Source of the DNA: Medicago truncatula
Lineage: Eukaryota; Streptophyta; Magnoliopsida; Fabales; Fabaceae
Assembly: GCF_003473485.1 (NCBI RefSeq)
Contig: NC_053044.1
Span: forward strand, 52,120,091 to 52,184,090
Direction of reading: 5' to 3'
DNA length: 64,000 bases
The position numbers and the translations under genes were made by a program. Below the pieces are notes generated by a model. The model was not told the origin of the DNA. It was given only the letters and a program-made list of their open reading frames with translations, and did no database searches. This document shows, in pieces, positions 38,001 to 48,687 of this stretch (positions within the stretch are counted from its first letter, which is position 1; each line of letters starts with the position of its first letter).

Positions 38001-38690
38001 TTGAACGTGTATTTTTATAGGAAAAACATGAAGGAAAAAAAATTTAAATACTTTAAGAATATAGTTAAAAAGAAAATGTTAAAGAGTGACTGGTAGTTAA
38101 AAACTAAAAGTCAATTATACTTTAAATTTCCAAACTCTTCTATATTTTTTTAGTTACATTTGTAATATTGTGGTTGACAAATGTCATTAATGTAACTAAA
38201 TATCATGTCACCCAAATGCTAACATATTGTCTTATGATGATTTGTTCCTTCAACTTAGCAACAAGTTAAATTATGTGTTAAAAAAGTGTTAAATTATGTT
38301 TTAAACAACAAATCTAGATACATATAATAAGGTTCAAGGAGATATAAATGTACAGAAATTAACATTTACACACAGAGAGACAAAATTAAGGGGCAATTAG
38401 TAAGAATTACCGTGTGCAGCTGCAGCGACGACGTCCCTATGAGAATCCCTTACGATGAGTTGAATTCTGGTTTTGTAATGAGAATGAGAGAGATAGAAAT
38501 CTGAGAGTGACATGTTTATGCAGCTCAATCCTATCTTCCCAACCGTTTCATTACTGCTAATATCAATTACAGCTCCCACTTTCACTACAATATTACTTTC
38601 ATTCTTACTTTGTGCCAATATTCCACCCAAAAGATTAACTAGACACCAACAAGTAACCATGAATTTCAGAATTAGATTATCCTTCTTCAT
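32079..38690 (-). CDS. GLR: Glutamate receptor-like channel A
   Basis: Exons 38690-38411, 35727-34355, 34236-33924, 33455-33046, 32648-32079; all phases join and give 981 aa. Plant GLRs are ligand-gated non-selective cation (Ca2+) channels opened by amino acids, in plasma or internal membranes, used in wound and Ca2+ signalling. Signal peptide (about 1-26), amino-terminal ANF-type domain (about 35-400), ligand-binding lobe S1, M1 ('WDLWVTSACSFVFIGFVVWV', about 603-623), pore loop (about 639-653), M3 ('SNLARFVVVV' to the gating motif 'SYTASLTS', about 661-687), S2 lobe, M4 ('FWGLFLIAGIASLLALLIFV', about 848-867) and a Ser/Pro-rich cytosolic tail. It resembles clade 2 GLRs. Intron 1 is 2.7 kb against 0.57 kb in GLR-B. 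The ATD-coding stretch is nearly identical to GLR-B. Confidence 0.95.
32692..32955. mobile_element. MITE in the last intron of GLR-A
   Basis: Ends near 'gcaatgtttttaaaaaaact' and 'ttattttaaaaacattg' with inner 'ggttcaattggttcaaac'-like and 'ggttcaactggttgaacc' motifs. The same element occupies the same intron of GLR-B (44157-44465), so it predates the duplication. Confidence 0.65.
36550..38300. other. Intron 1 expansion of GLR-A
   Basis: GLR-A and GLR-B share similar sequence near the inner part of intron 1 (about 36475-36545 against 48095-48190). The rest, about 1.7 kb, is present only in GLR-A. It includes a decayed minus-strand SINE head near 36700-36760 ('taccaactgaattaagtcca') and a Stowaway-like left end near 37043. 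The frame at 37503-37790 has no support as a gene. Confidence 0.55.
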
Positions 38691-38710
38691 GATATCGATC
38701 TTAATTGGAG

Positions 38711-38729
38711 TATATATATATATATATAT
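38711..38729. repeat. TA microsatellite upstream of the GLR-A start
   Basis: A run of TA dinucleotides about 20-40 bases upstream of the GLR-A start codon. It could serve as a TATA-like element or lie in the leader. It is absent at the matching place of GLR-B. Confidence 0.6.
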
Positions 38730-39351
38730 CCTCTCTATGTCTTCTCATACAAGCATATTTATAGTCGTCCATTGAAAAGTATATATAAACACCCACATCC
38801 ACACATATTTCTCGGCTAACCCTTTTCCTTGTCAAAGGCGAGTTTAGATATTTCCAATTTAATTCACACTTCTAATTGGAGAAATATTGGCAAATAAAAT
38901 AAAATAATACTAAAATATGTGAGTTCCAGCTACTAGGGCTCTGTTCAATAAAAATAACAAATAATTGATAAGATAGCTGACAACTCATAGGTTATAGTTG
39001 ATAGCTAGCTGATAATTGATAGCTTATAAATTATAACTGAAAGTTGATGATTTGTAGCTGATAAACTAATTAAAATTTTTGGTAAAATTAGTTGTTCAAC
39101 TAACTTATTAATATAGAATGATATAAAAGAACATTCTTAATTCATAGCAAAATTTATATTTAGGAATTTAGGAGTATTCATTAATATTAAATGTTTAGAA
39201 TTTAGGAATTTAAATTTATTAATTTAATATATTTTTTATATATTATTAAAATATAGAGAGTACATCTCTAAAAAAAATATCAAGAGTACAAGATTTAGAC
39301 GTAAAAAAGAAAAAGAAAACACGACAATAAAATATACAGAGTTCATTGATA

Positions 39352-39458
39352 GCTAATGTTTTGTCGGAGAGTGTTTCGCTAATGGTACAATTTCATATGT
39401 TTCAAAACCTGTGAGTTTATGAAAATTGAAAGAATGTATTGAACAATACTTGAGGTGA
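39352..39458 (+). pseudogene. Remnant of HK5 last exon (copy 1)
   Basis: Matches the last HK5 exon (31339-31461) from 'gcaaatgctttgtc' to the stop. Here it reads 'gctaatgttttgtcggagag' and continues to 'caatacttgaggtga'. The first bases and the acceptor are lost, and there are internal indels. The homology goes on through the HK5 3' flank to about 40277, interrupted by a Stowaway MITE. It is not functional. Confidence 0.85.
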
Positions 39459-40277
39459 TACCACACTTGTAATTTATTCTTGTGTTTAGTAAAGTTTGGG
39501 AAATAAATGTAACGTGTTTTTGTCCTGACTAGTGCTTACCTACATATATATATATATATATATTCAATACTAGATTTTTTTTAATTTTTTTTTTAGGGAA
39601 TACTAGAATTATTTTTCATTTTTGCATTTTTCTTTTATTGATTGATCTACACCGGGTAATTTGAAAATGCACAAGTAGCAAAAGACTTTCAGAAGTAGTT
39701 TTCTATTTATTGTATATGTTGATCATTAACTAAGTTTGAGGGGGTTTGTTGAAATACCTGCTGGATCATTAATTCTGTCTCAAACGCGTTTTTTATGTAC
39801 GTCACATTTACCCTCTTTGTAAATTTAGATGTGTAGAAGAGATATAGTGGGGCATGTATTTAATGATAGCTTAAGCCTGAATAAAAAAAGATAAAATAAA
39901 GTTAACTTGTTTTTTTATAAACAATACTCCCTCCGTCCCTTAATAAATGATCCAGTTGACAATATATATTATTGACTTGACATATTTTGATCATACTTTT
40001 CTACTAATTCACAAAGATAAATAATATCATGTAAGATTGTTAGATTTGTCTCGATGAGTATTTTTAAAATATTAAATTTTTATATTTTTTTTAGTAGAGA
40101 ATTGAAGATATCAAAGATAAAACATATGCATTGGTATGTATGTCAGAATCAACTAAATCACTTATTTAGGGACGGAGGGAGTAAGCTATTTTCATTTGTT
40201 CAATAAAAAAAGAAGCTATTTTCATAAGCCTATAGAAATAAACTGAAACAATTTATGGACATGTCGTAAGTTATGTA
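39459..40277. repeat. Duplicated HK5 3' flank (copy 1)
   Basis: Similar to 42839-43400 and, more distantly, to 31462-31900. Shared landmarks are 'ttgattgatctacac', 'actaagtttgagggggtttg' and 'gatatagtggggcatgtatt'. The match ends abruptly where the SIN3-like exon fragment begins. Confidence 0.75.
39927..40181. mobile_element. Stowaway MITE (255 bases)
   Basis: Starts 'ctccctccgtcccttaataa', ends 'cttatttagggacggaggga' plus 'g', with TA on each side (39925-39926, 40182-40183). The paralogous segment near 43300 lacks it, which gives an empty site and dates the insertion after the duplication. Confidence 0.9.
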
Positions 40278-40289
40278 CTTCTTTTTCAG

Positions 40290-40397
40290 CTTCGATCTAT
40301 AGCGAGTGATGAGATGGTTAATAAGCTTCTTCAACTAAATGCATACCAGAAATCAAGAAAACTTGGAAAGCTTGTTGATATAGTTTATCAGGAATGA
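40290..40397 (+). pseudogene. Lone exon fragment resembling SIN3-like (SNL) corepressors
   Basis: Directly after a good acceptor ('cttctttttcag') lies an open frame of 35 codons: '[20 protein letters not shown]', '[15 protein letters not shown]', then stop. It resembles the 'SDEM-NKLLQLYAYEKSRKPGK' block near the C-terminus of plant paired-amphipathic-helix SIN3-like proteins. No neighbouring SNL exon was found, and the usual continuation is cut by a stop. Most likely a captured or left-over exon. Confidence 0.6.
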
Positions 40398-41869
40398 ATC
40401 GAATTTATGTTATGTAACATGGTTTATTTCATTGCAGTCACGAAAACCAAAGACACTTCTTTTAATCTGAAGAGTTCATGCCATGAAAAATTCTTGTTTA
40501 GGAGAAGAAGCAGAAGAAAATATTTGCATCTGAAAAGTTCATACCATTAACAAGAAAAGTCTGTTAGCTTTTGCAAAGGCACAGAAGCAATAAGCTCAAG
40601 ACTGAAAATTAAGGTTAAAAATGGTGGAGAAGAAAGAAGAAAAAATCAAAAAATTAGAGAAGACAACAATATTTTGTGAACAAAGTACTAAAAGCTAAGA
40701 TACTTTGATACGTTAAATTTAAGCATACACTACAAATATATAGAGTCAAGCCATAAGCTTGCTTGTAAGACTAAACATAAAATCTACACTAAATCTACTT
40801 TAAACACTAGTCATCATTACCTAAAAACCATAGACATCATTACCTAGGACTCTTACTTACCAAATAAACAACAATCTAACTATGACACTTAAACTTAAAC
40901 TTAAACAAGCAACACATTAATTATGACAGAAAATAACAACACAATTAATTATTAAATCAGAAAAATATCAATCTCCAACAAAGTCTTCAAACATTCGTTC
41001 AATCAGAGTAGCAAGGTTGCCACAAATTGTTTTCCTTCACGAGAGTGTACATTCTGAATGGATAAGTATTCGAGATTGTTTATATTATTACTAAATGTTT
41101 TTAATGTGTCCCTTTTAGGAGTAATTTTCAAGTTTCATTGGCAGAGGGGACGGATGTAAAGGGACATTGTATCCTAGAAGATGATCATTAATGGATGTAT
41201 GATAGGTTTAATTTGTTTATGGAAGCTCTGAAGCATTCTTTTATAAAGTAAAAGGGAAAAGTAACACATGAAGACTAATCTCTTTAAGCGCTACAATGAA
41301 TAACAGATTATTTAACTTCATTTGAGGCTTTTTGTTAGGAAACATGGTATTGATGAGAGTAAATATCTTAACAAAATGAATTAATTGAATAAAAGAATAT
41401 CTTGATAATAACAAGTTTAATCTACTTGAGTGAGGCACTTGAATTTCATATAGATAGATTTAATGTGAATGCAATGTTGTCAGTAAAGTTCCAAGGAATA
41501 ACATATAGATTTGGAATTGTAAACAATCAGGAAAACAAAGCAAACCTTTGAGTGAAATAAAATAAATAAGGTAAGCATAACATTAGTGTGATCCGTTCTT
41601 AAAGAGAAGGACAAAGAGGTTGGAATTGTATATAAAGAGATAGGTAGAGAGAGACAGAAGAAGTCCAACATCGTTTAAAGTCAATACACACAGCCAGAAA
41701 GTTCAAATCGGGTTGTGCTTGCAGCTTCCCATCAAATCATTGAGCATGTTCTTGTATGTGTCACTTTTTGCAAGTGAGACTTCAATATCATGCTGGATTA
41801 TTTGATTTAATTTTAATGCAAACTTATACCAATTTTAAAGATAAGTTCACTGTTTTTTTATGACAGAAA
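40398..41869. other. Gene-free stretch between HK5 remnants
   Basis: AT-rich, with 'acttaaacttaaacttaaac' near 40890 and purine-rich DNA near 40620. Parts may be LTR-derived, but no LTR pair or polymerase frame was found. Confidence 0.4.
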
Positions 41870-42015
41870 AACTAAGACTTTATCTAAGTTTAGTACTGTT
41901 ATCAAATTCATACTAAACACAAATTTCATTTCCATCCACCTTTTCTTTTGTTGAATGTCACATTTCATTTGTTTTCTTCACATACAAAATTGCTAACAAT
42001 GTTTTGCACTTGGCA

Positions 42016-42838
42016 TAGGTTGAATTGATGGGGGTAGTCTAACATTCATATTCCTACTCTACTCCCATACAAGGTCTTGATCACCAGCGACAGTTCTCAT
42101 TACTTCTTGTTGAAGATGAGAAGATTAATATCATGATAACACAATCCATGATGAAACGATGGAGCAGAAGCAGTGCGTGCGGTCAAGCGCTGCTTGCACT
42201 TATGATTTGGTTCTGATGGTAATTTATGAATCTCAGAATTGTATCTTTTTTCATTTTATCTCTGAATAATTTGAATATATTAAACTGTGTTAAAAATTTC
42301 AAGCAATGCTGCTTATTAATATATTATATTATGATCATGATTTCAACAATTCAATTGATGGTTGCACTTTACAGGTTGTGTGCATGCCAGTTATGGACGA
42401 TCTTCACGCAACAAACTGATTCGGTCTTTGCACTTGCAGGACACATGCAATTGGGATGCTGCAAAAAATGACGGAATCGAGCAAAGTTAAGAAGATCCAG
42501 ATTATAGATTATGAATGTCATGTTTCATCTACAAAGGAAATTCCTATTGCTGCGGTGAGCTCTATAAGACAGAACTATTAACATGTTAACTAGAAAATAA
42601 CTTACCTCTTTTAAATTTTTATTGAATTATATAAACAACTATACACATCCTACACAAAATAAATTGCATCCTTCATATGAATGCCTTTGGGAAGTAAAAG
42701 AATAATTGCCTTGTAAGATGACAGCAAATGCTTTGTCCGAGTGCTGAAGAGTGTTCTGCTAATGGTACGGACTCATATGTTTGAAAACCTGTGAGTTTAT
42801 GAAAATTGAGAGAAAGTATCGAATAATACTTAAGGTGA
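42016..42838 (+). pseudogene. Decayed copy of HK5 exons 9-11
   Basis: Starts at the exon 9 acceptor ('acttggcataggttgaattg') and follows exon 9, intron, exon 10 (about 42375-42556) and exon 11 (about 42718-42838). The Ser/Asp-rich linker is deleted, the receiver core is shortened ('atgaaacgatggagcagaag'), there are frameshifts and a premature stop, and the codon of the phospho-acceptor Asp is now GTT (Val). Homology to HK5 intron 8 reaches back to about 41900. It is a dead partial duplicate, adjacent to GLR-B just as HK5 is adjacent to GLR-A. Confidence 0.9.
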
Positions 42839-43532
42839 TACCTCCCTTTTAATTTCTTCTTGTATTTAGTAAAATTTAGGAAATAATGTATCGTGTTTTC
42901 GTCCTTGACTAGCGCATACCTTTGTATATCTTCAGTACTAGTATTATTTTTCATTTTTGTTTTTTTTTTTTCTTCTATTGATTGATCTACACTTGGTAAT
43001 TTGAAAATGCACAAGTAACAAAAGACTTTCGCAAGTAGTTTTTTGTTTATTGTATATGTCGATCATTAACTAAGTTTGAGGGGGTTTCTCGAAATACCTG
43101 GATCATTAATTTTGTCTCAAACTGATTTTTTATACATCACATTTACACTCTGTGTAAATGTAAATGTGTACTAGTTTTTTCTTCTTTCTGAAATGAAATG
43201 TAAATGTGTAGTTCTGTAGAGATATAGTGGGGCATGTATTTAATGATAGCTTAAGCCTGAATAAAAAAATAAAAAATAAAATCAAACTGTTTTTTTATAT
43301 AAGCTATAAACTATTTTCGTAAGCCTATAGAAATATGCTGAAAACAACATATTGACATGTAATAAGTTATTTCCGTAAGCTGTCTCAAACCATCTGTCAT
43401 GTGCTTATGTTAATAGATAGTTCAAATAAGTCAATCCAAGCTGACCCTTGATGAGCTATCGGAACTGTTATATAAAATTAATCTTGAATCAATACAATAA
43501 TTAGGAGCTTGATGTTACAATTATAGATGATC
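42839..43532. other. Duplicated HK5-GLR spacer in front of GLR-B
   Basis: Counterpart of 31462-32078. It shares blocks with 39459-40277 and contains part of a MITE family ('taagcctatagaaatatgct', 'caaataagtcaatccaagct'). It must contain the GLR-B 3' UTR. Confidence 0.65.
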
Positions 43533-46500
43533 TCATGTTGCTTGGGAGTTAATTTCACAGTTGTTCACAGGGGAAACTTCTGGATTAGTAATTTGCATGA
43601 CATCCATATCTATGTTTTGACTAAAATCTCCATAGAAGGAAACATTTGATTCAGTTTGACTAAATGGACTAGGTGGATAAGGTGTGCCTGGAGAGACCTC
43701 AACAGCACCTAAATCATCATGATGATAAGGATTATTACTGCTTTCATTTATATTTTCTGTTTTCTTGAATGTGTGACTACTCAAGTCTCTTTGATCAAAC
43801 ATCCTAAACACGACTTCAATTCGTCTCCATATTGAATTACTTGGATTATTGTTTAACCAAATGTGTTTGTGCTGATGTAGAAATGTTACCACAAAGATTA
43901 GGAGTGCTAATAGGGAAGCAATCCCTGCTATCAGAAAAAGACCCCAGAAGCTTTCAAGGCCAAGACTATTATTAGAGGAAATTTCTGTATTAGAATCTAG
44001 ACAACGACTTTCTTTGAACCATGCATTCTCAATTGTTCTCATTTTGCCTCCTTGAGTCACATTTAGGATTGCCCTTGAAATGTCTGCTACCAGAGGTGAA
44101 CCTTTTGGGAATGCCTACAAATTCACCCCCACAAAATTCAGGTCAGTACTCATAAGCAATGTTTTACAAACTGAACCGTGAATCGAACCGATGTGATTTC
44201 AAGATTATAGTTCAATTGGTTTAATCACAAGTGAACCGGATGACAAATAAATGAACAAGTAAAATAGTATTTAAAATGTAAAAAGAAATAAATTAAAAAT
44301 ATAAAAACACAAACTGGTTGAACCAATCATAGTTGGACTGGTTCAGTTCAACTAAACTGCAATGTAATTGGGATCAAAACAACTTGTGAGCAGACCGGTT
44401 CAATTAAGTTCCCAATTCAACTCGTTGAATCAGCCTGTTCCGTCTGGATTTTGCAATGTTGCTCACAAGGGAAAATTAAAGACGATATTACATTAGGGAG
44501 AGAGAGTTAACAGAACTTACATAGCCAAAACCACCAGTTTTAAATCTTGGTTCAACCATGGCATACTTTGAAGAAGAACAACTATAAATTCCAAGAAAGT
44601 GCTTGACATAGGGAACTTCATCAAAAGCAGCATCAATACCACCATTTGCACTTCCTTTTATGAAAAGCTCGTTACATTCTTTAGGTGATTGATAGGTAAT
44701 GAGCTGAAAATCTTGGAAATTCATTTCCTTCAAGATTCCATAAACAAAAGAACCTTTGAGATAGCCGACATTCATCTTATTCTTTAGAAGTTGGTTAACG
44801 TCTGTAATAGCTGGCCTTAGTTGTTCAACTGTTAAAAGTGAAGTCAAGCTTGCAGTGTAACTCTGAACCAGAATTAGAACCACAAAAACCCATACAACCA
44901 CCACAAATCTTGCCAAGTTACTCACTACTCTCTCTCCTGTGATTAAAATGAGATACTTAACCTTAAGAGCGTGTTTGAACTTACTTATTTGAACTTATCT
45001 ACTGATGTAAATACTTGTGATATTATTAAAGAGAGCATGCAAACAACATATGACATGTCCATAAGATATTTTCTCTAGATTTCTACAAGCACTCCATGAT
45101 AGCTTTTGAAAATAGCTTATAACTTAAATGAAAAAAGTTTATCTTTTGTTATACAACAACAACCAAGCATTATCCCACTAAGTGGGATCAACTACATGGA
45201 TGAAATAATGTCATAATGTTATATCATAAACCATATTTGAATCCAACTCATCAATATCTAAATCTTTCCTAATGTAGAAAGTAAGTAAATTTTGATTTTT
45301 TCATCAATATCTAAATCTTTCCTAATGTAGAAAGTAAGTAAATTTTGATTTTTTTTAACTCTAAAATTCTAAGTTTGAAATCTCAATTGTTCGATCTTGA
45401 TCAAATAATCATTGATGTGTGAAATTTATGAATGCAACAAATCCAAATCTAAGCACTTATATGTTAAATGCTTCATAAAGTAGTTTACCCAAACATGATC
45501 TAGTCTAAGTGCATAATAGCTAATGAATTATACTTTGTGTGTGTTTAATGAGTGAGACTTACTTTGAGCAAAGACCATAGTTGAAAAGGAAAACCATAAG
45601 CTAGTACCAATCTGATGAGAGGTAGGTCCCCTGAAATCTTTGTTTATTCTATGTTCAAGGACCCATACAACAAATCCAATGAACACAAATGAACAAGCTG
45701 TTGTTACCCAAAGATCCCACGTGAGTGGTTTCAGAAAGGCCCATGCATTTTTCTTTCTGTTGTCTTTCATTAGAACAACCATTGTCACACCAGATTCTGT
45801 GTATGGCATGGTGAAATCAACATAGTCGGACCTGTTCGCGATGATTGTTACATCCCCCACCACCGCATCAAAGTTCTGTCAATCCAAAATCATTTTTTAT
45901 TCTTTTCATTATAGAAAAGCTAGAACTAAGAAATGCAGTAAATAACAAAATGGACATCAAAATTGTAATCATAGGTCAAAAAAGTTTCTGATTTTTGTGA
46001 ATTGACAAATACATTCATGAAATTGTAAAATGTAATTCAAAATGGTCCCTCCGTCAAAATTTGATGTTAGAAATTATGACGTGGTGCGTTAATTGAACAT
46101 GCCGCATTGTATGTTATCCTGCGTCAATGTAAACTCATCATGGACTAATTAGCCTACGAAATTTAGGTCATTTCAAAAACAAATCGTCACTAATTCCAAA
46201 TGTTCAAAAACTAACTACAGACAAATTAGTCATTGGGAGATCTAAATTTCATAGGCAAATAAGTCGTTACTCCATAGTGTATTGAAAATGATGTATGGTC
46301 AACATGAAGGAGTGACAACTTTTTATTATTTCAAAGGATGTGTTTTTAAATTTTTCAAAAGTAGGGACTATTTTGACCATTTCTTACAATTTCATGAACT
46401 AATTTGATTATTTATTTATGCAATAAAGAGGGATCTTGATATGAGAAAAAGAGATTACCCCATAATAAAGTTGAGTGATCAAATCATTGTAGGTTCCTGC

Positions 46501-48687
46501 CATCTCACCATCAGACTTTGCAAATGGAACAAATTCATATGGCAATGCATAAGGCAACACTTCCACCACAGCTTTGAAGACATCAATGCAGAAGCCAGTG
46601 GCTAGTGTTGAATTAGTACTATGATCACGCGTTATATGCAAAAATTCAGTGTAGTTATCTCCATTTTTCACCGGAACCCCTATTCTCAATTTCTTCCCAA
46701 TAGTAGGAATTTCCCATCCCTTTGGAATAGAGTTCATATCCCCTGGCCACATGATTAATCCAAGATCATTTTTAGAAGTAGAATATATGCTATTATTGCT
46801 TCTTATTAGGCCTTCTGTATCCAAATTTCTAGACAACCCTTTATCTGGTGTCCAAAATCCAACTCTCTTTTCACCATCACCAATCACATTAATTATTTCA
46901 TATATTGATGCTTGTAACTTCCCACCAACAACATTGAAATCACCACTAAGACCATTAAATCTAGTGTTTGACAAAGCTTCACTCAATTTCTCACCATTTT
47001 GTGAAATACCAAACTTTTCAAAATTAGGCATGTAATAATTGCTTGATGTTTTACTCTCATTGTAATCAAATTTGGTGTTTCCAATTCCAACTTTCTCAAT
47101 AGCCATTGCTAATGCAATTGTAGCATCATAAGCCCATATTCCAAAAATGTTCAAATTTGTGTCAACAAGTTTTGGATTGTCACTTATGAATTTCCTTTTC
47201 CATCTAACCCTAAAATCATCTAGTTTTTTTGTTCTAGGAATATAAGTCCTAAGACCCAACACTCCTTCCATTGATTCCCTCACATTAAAACTCAATGAAT
47301 TAAACAAATTGGCCATACCATCGGTTACTATCCAAACATAGCCTTGATTCATCATCCCAATTTTTTTTGCTAAGGTAAAAAGTTTAGAGCCAAGACTTGG
47401 TGACATGTGCACAATAAATACTCTAGCGGGTATAGTAGTCATTATTTTATAAAGTTCTTGAGTGATAGCATCATCATTGGCTGAAAGAGAAATTGCACTT
47501 AGATAGGGAACTTGTATATAGGCTTGTTGTAGAACACTAGTTAAATAAGGAATAAGTCCTTCACCAAAACTATTGTCTACATAAATGGGAACCACTTGTT
47601 TCCATCCAAAAGCTTGGATAATTGAGGTGATTGCTTTAACTTGAGTTGAATCATTTTGTGATATTTGAAAGAAGTATGAACTTTGAAGTGATGCAAGTGA
47701 AGGGCTTGTTGCTGAAAATGTTACAATGGGCACGTGAGCTTTGTCTCCTAGTTGAATCACGAAATTTGTTTCTATTGTTGTTATTGGCCCCATTATGGCT
47801 TGCACTTTTTCATTTTTAATGAGATCCAAAGCTGTTCATCACAAATTTAATGATTATGTATTCTAATTGAATCATCCGTATTTTGTCATCTTTATTATCT
47901 ATATGTTTACATCAATAATATGTTTACTCCCCAACCCACCCAATAAGAGAAAGAGAAATGAAATGGGAGACTTGTATTGTGTGTGGAACTGGTCAAGCGA
48001 ATAAAAGAGTGATTTTGAGTTTCAACATAAAAAATACCTACTAGCCTAATAATAAGTCAAAGTCCATATATTATTCAAGAAAGAAACTATCAAAGTCGAA
48101 GTACATTATTATACTAGTATAATAACTACGCACTTTGAATTGAATCGTACGAATCAGAAGAAAATACTAGCCAGTAGTAGACGACAAGAAAAGAAACTCA
48201 TTCATCCGTGAACTGAAACTCATTCATATTTATCACAATTATTAAGGAAAAATATATGTTAGTTAATTAAATTATGTGTTAACCAAAAAAAAGGTCAAAC
48301 TATGAAGAAGCAGATGTCAATGAAATCCAGAAACATATGATTCAAGTTAGAAGATGAAAACATAAAGAAACCAGAGAGGTGCAATTAGTAATAATTACCG
48401 TGTGCAGCGGCAGAGACGACGTCCTTATGGGAATCCCTAAGGATGAGTTGAATTCTGGTTTTGTAATGAGAATGAGAAAGATAGAAATCTGAAAGAGACA
48501 TGTTTATGCAGCTCAATCCTATTTTCCCAACCGTTCCATTACTGCTAACATCAATTACAGCTCCCACTTTCACTACAATATTACTCTCATTTTTAGTAAT
48601 TTGTGCCAATATTCCACCCAAAAGAATAACTAGACACCAACAACAAACCATGAATTTCAAAAATATTGGATTATACTCTATGTTCAT
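43533..48687 (-). CDS. GLR: Glutamate receptor-like channel B (paralog of GLR-A)
   Basis: Exons 48687-48399, 47831-46459, 45875-45563, 44936-44521, 44114-43533; phases join, 990 aa. The first ATG (48687) gives a signal peptide resembling that of GLR-A; an upstream TTG continuation is not needed. Same domain order as GLR-A: ATD, S1, M1 (about 606-626), pore loop, M3 with 'SYTASLTS', S2, M4, cytosolic tail. The second exon has exactly the length of GLR-A exon 2 (1373 bases). Small differences include two extra residues in exon 4 ('CSSSKY') and a longer tail end ('NSQAT'). It probably forms the same kind of channel and could co-assemble with GLR-A. Intron 2 carries a private insert of about 450 bases. 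Confidence 0.95.
44157..44465. mobile_element. MITE in the last intron of GLR-B (shared with GLR-A)
   Basis: Starts near 'gcaatgttttacaaactgaa' and ends near 'gattttgcaatgttgctc'. It corresponds to the GLR-A insert at 32692-32955, with extra internal sequence ('gttggactggttcagttcaa'). Confidence 0.6.
45158..45245 (-). mobile_element. RTE LINE / Au-SINE 3' tail fragment
   Basis: 'acaacaacaaccaagcatta' followed by 'tcccactaagtgggatcaac' and 'tacatggatg' is the complement of the conserved 3' end shared by plant RTE LINEs and Au-type SINEs. Only the tail is present. Confidence 0.6.
45248..45354. repeat. Two-copy tandem repeat of about 53 bases
   Basis: The unit 'tcatcaatatctaaatcttt' through 'gtaaattttgatttttt' occurs twice in a row without a visible change. 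It is intronic and probably recent. Confidence 0.9.
45945..46410. mobile_element. GLR-B-specific insert in intron 2
   Basis: Intron 2 of GLR-A is 118 bases, that of GLR-B 583 bases. The extra part has partly inverted motifs ('aaaatggtccctccgtcaaa' near the left, 'gtagggactattttgaccat' near the right), as in fold-back MITEs. Exact ends were not determined. Confidence 0.6.

Larger units (their letters stand above)
44967..45500. mobile_element. MITE in GLR-B intron 3, split by a nested insert
   Basis: The left half begins 'gagcgtgtttgaacttactt' and the right half ends near 'gtttacccaaacatgatc'. They are inverted and belong to the same family as the HK5 intron 4 element. Between them lie the RTE-like tail (45158-45245) and a short tandem duplication. 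Confidence 0.55.
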
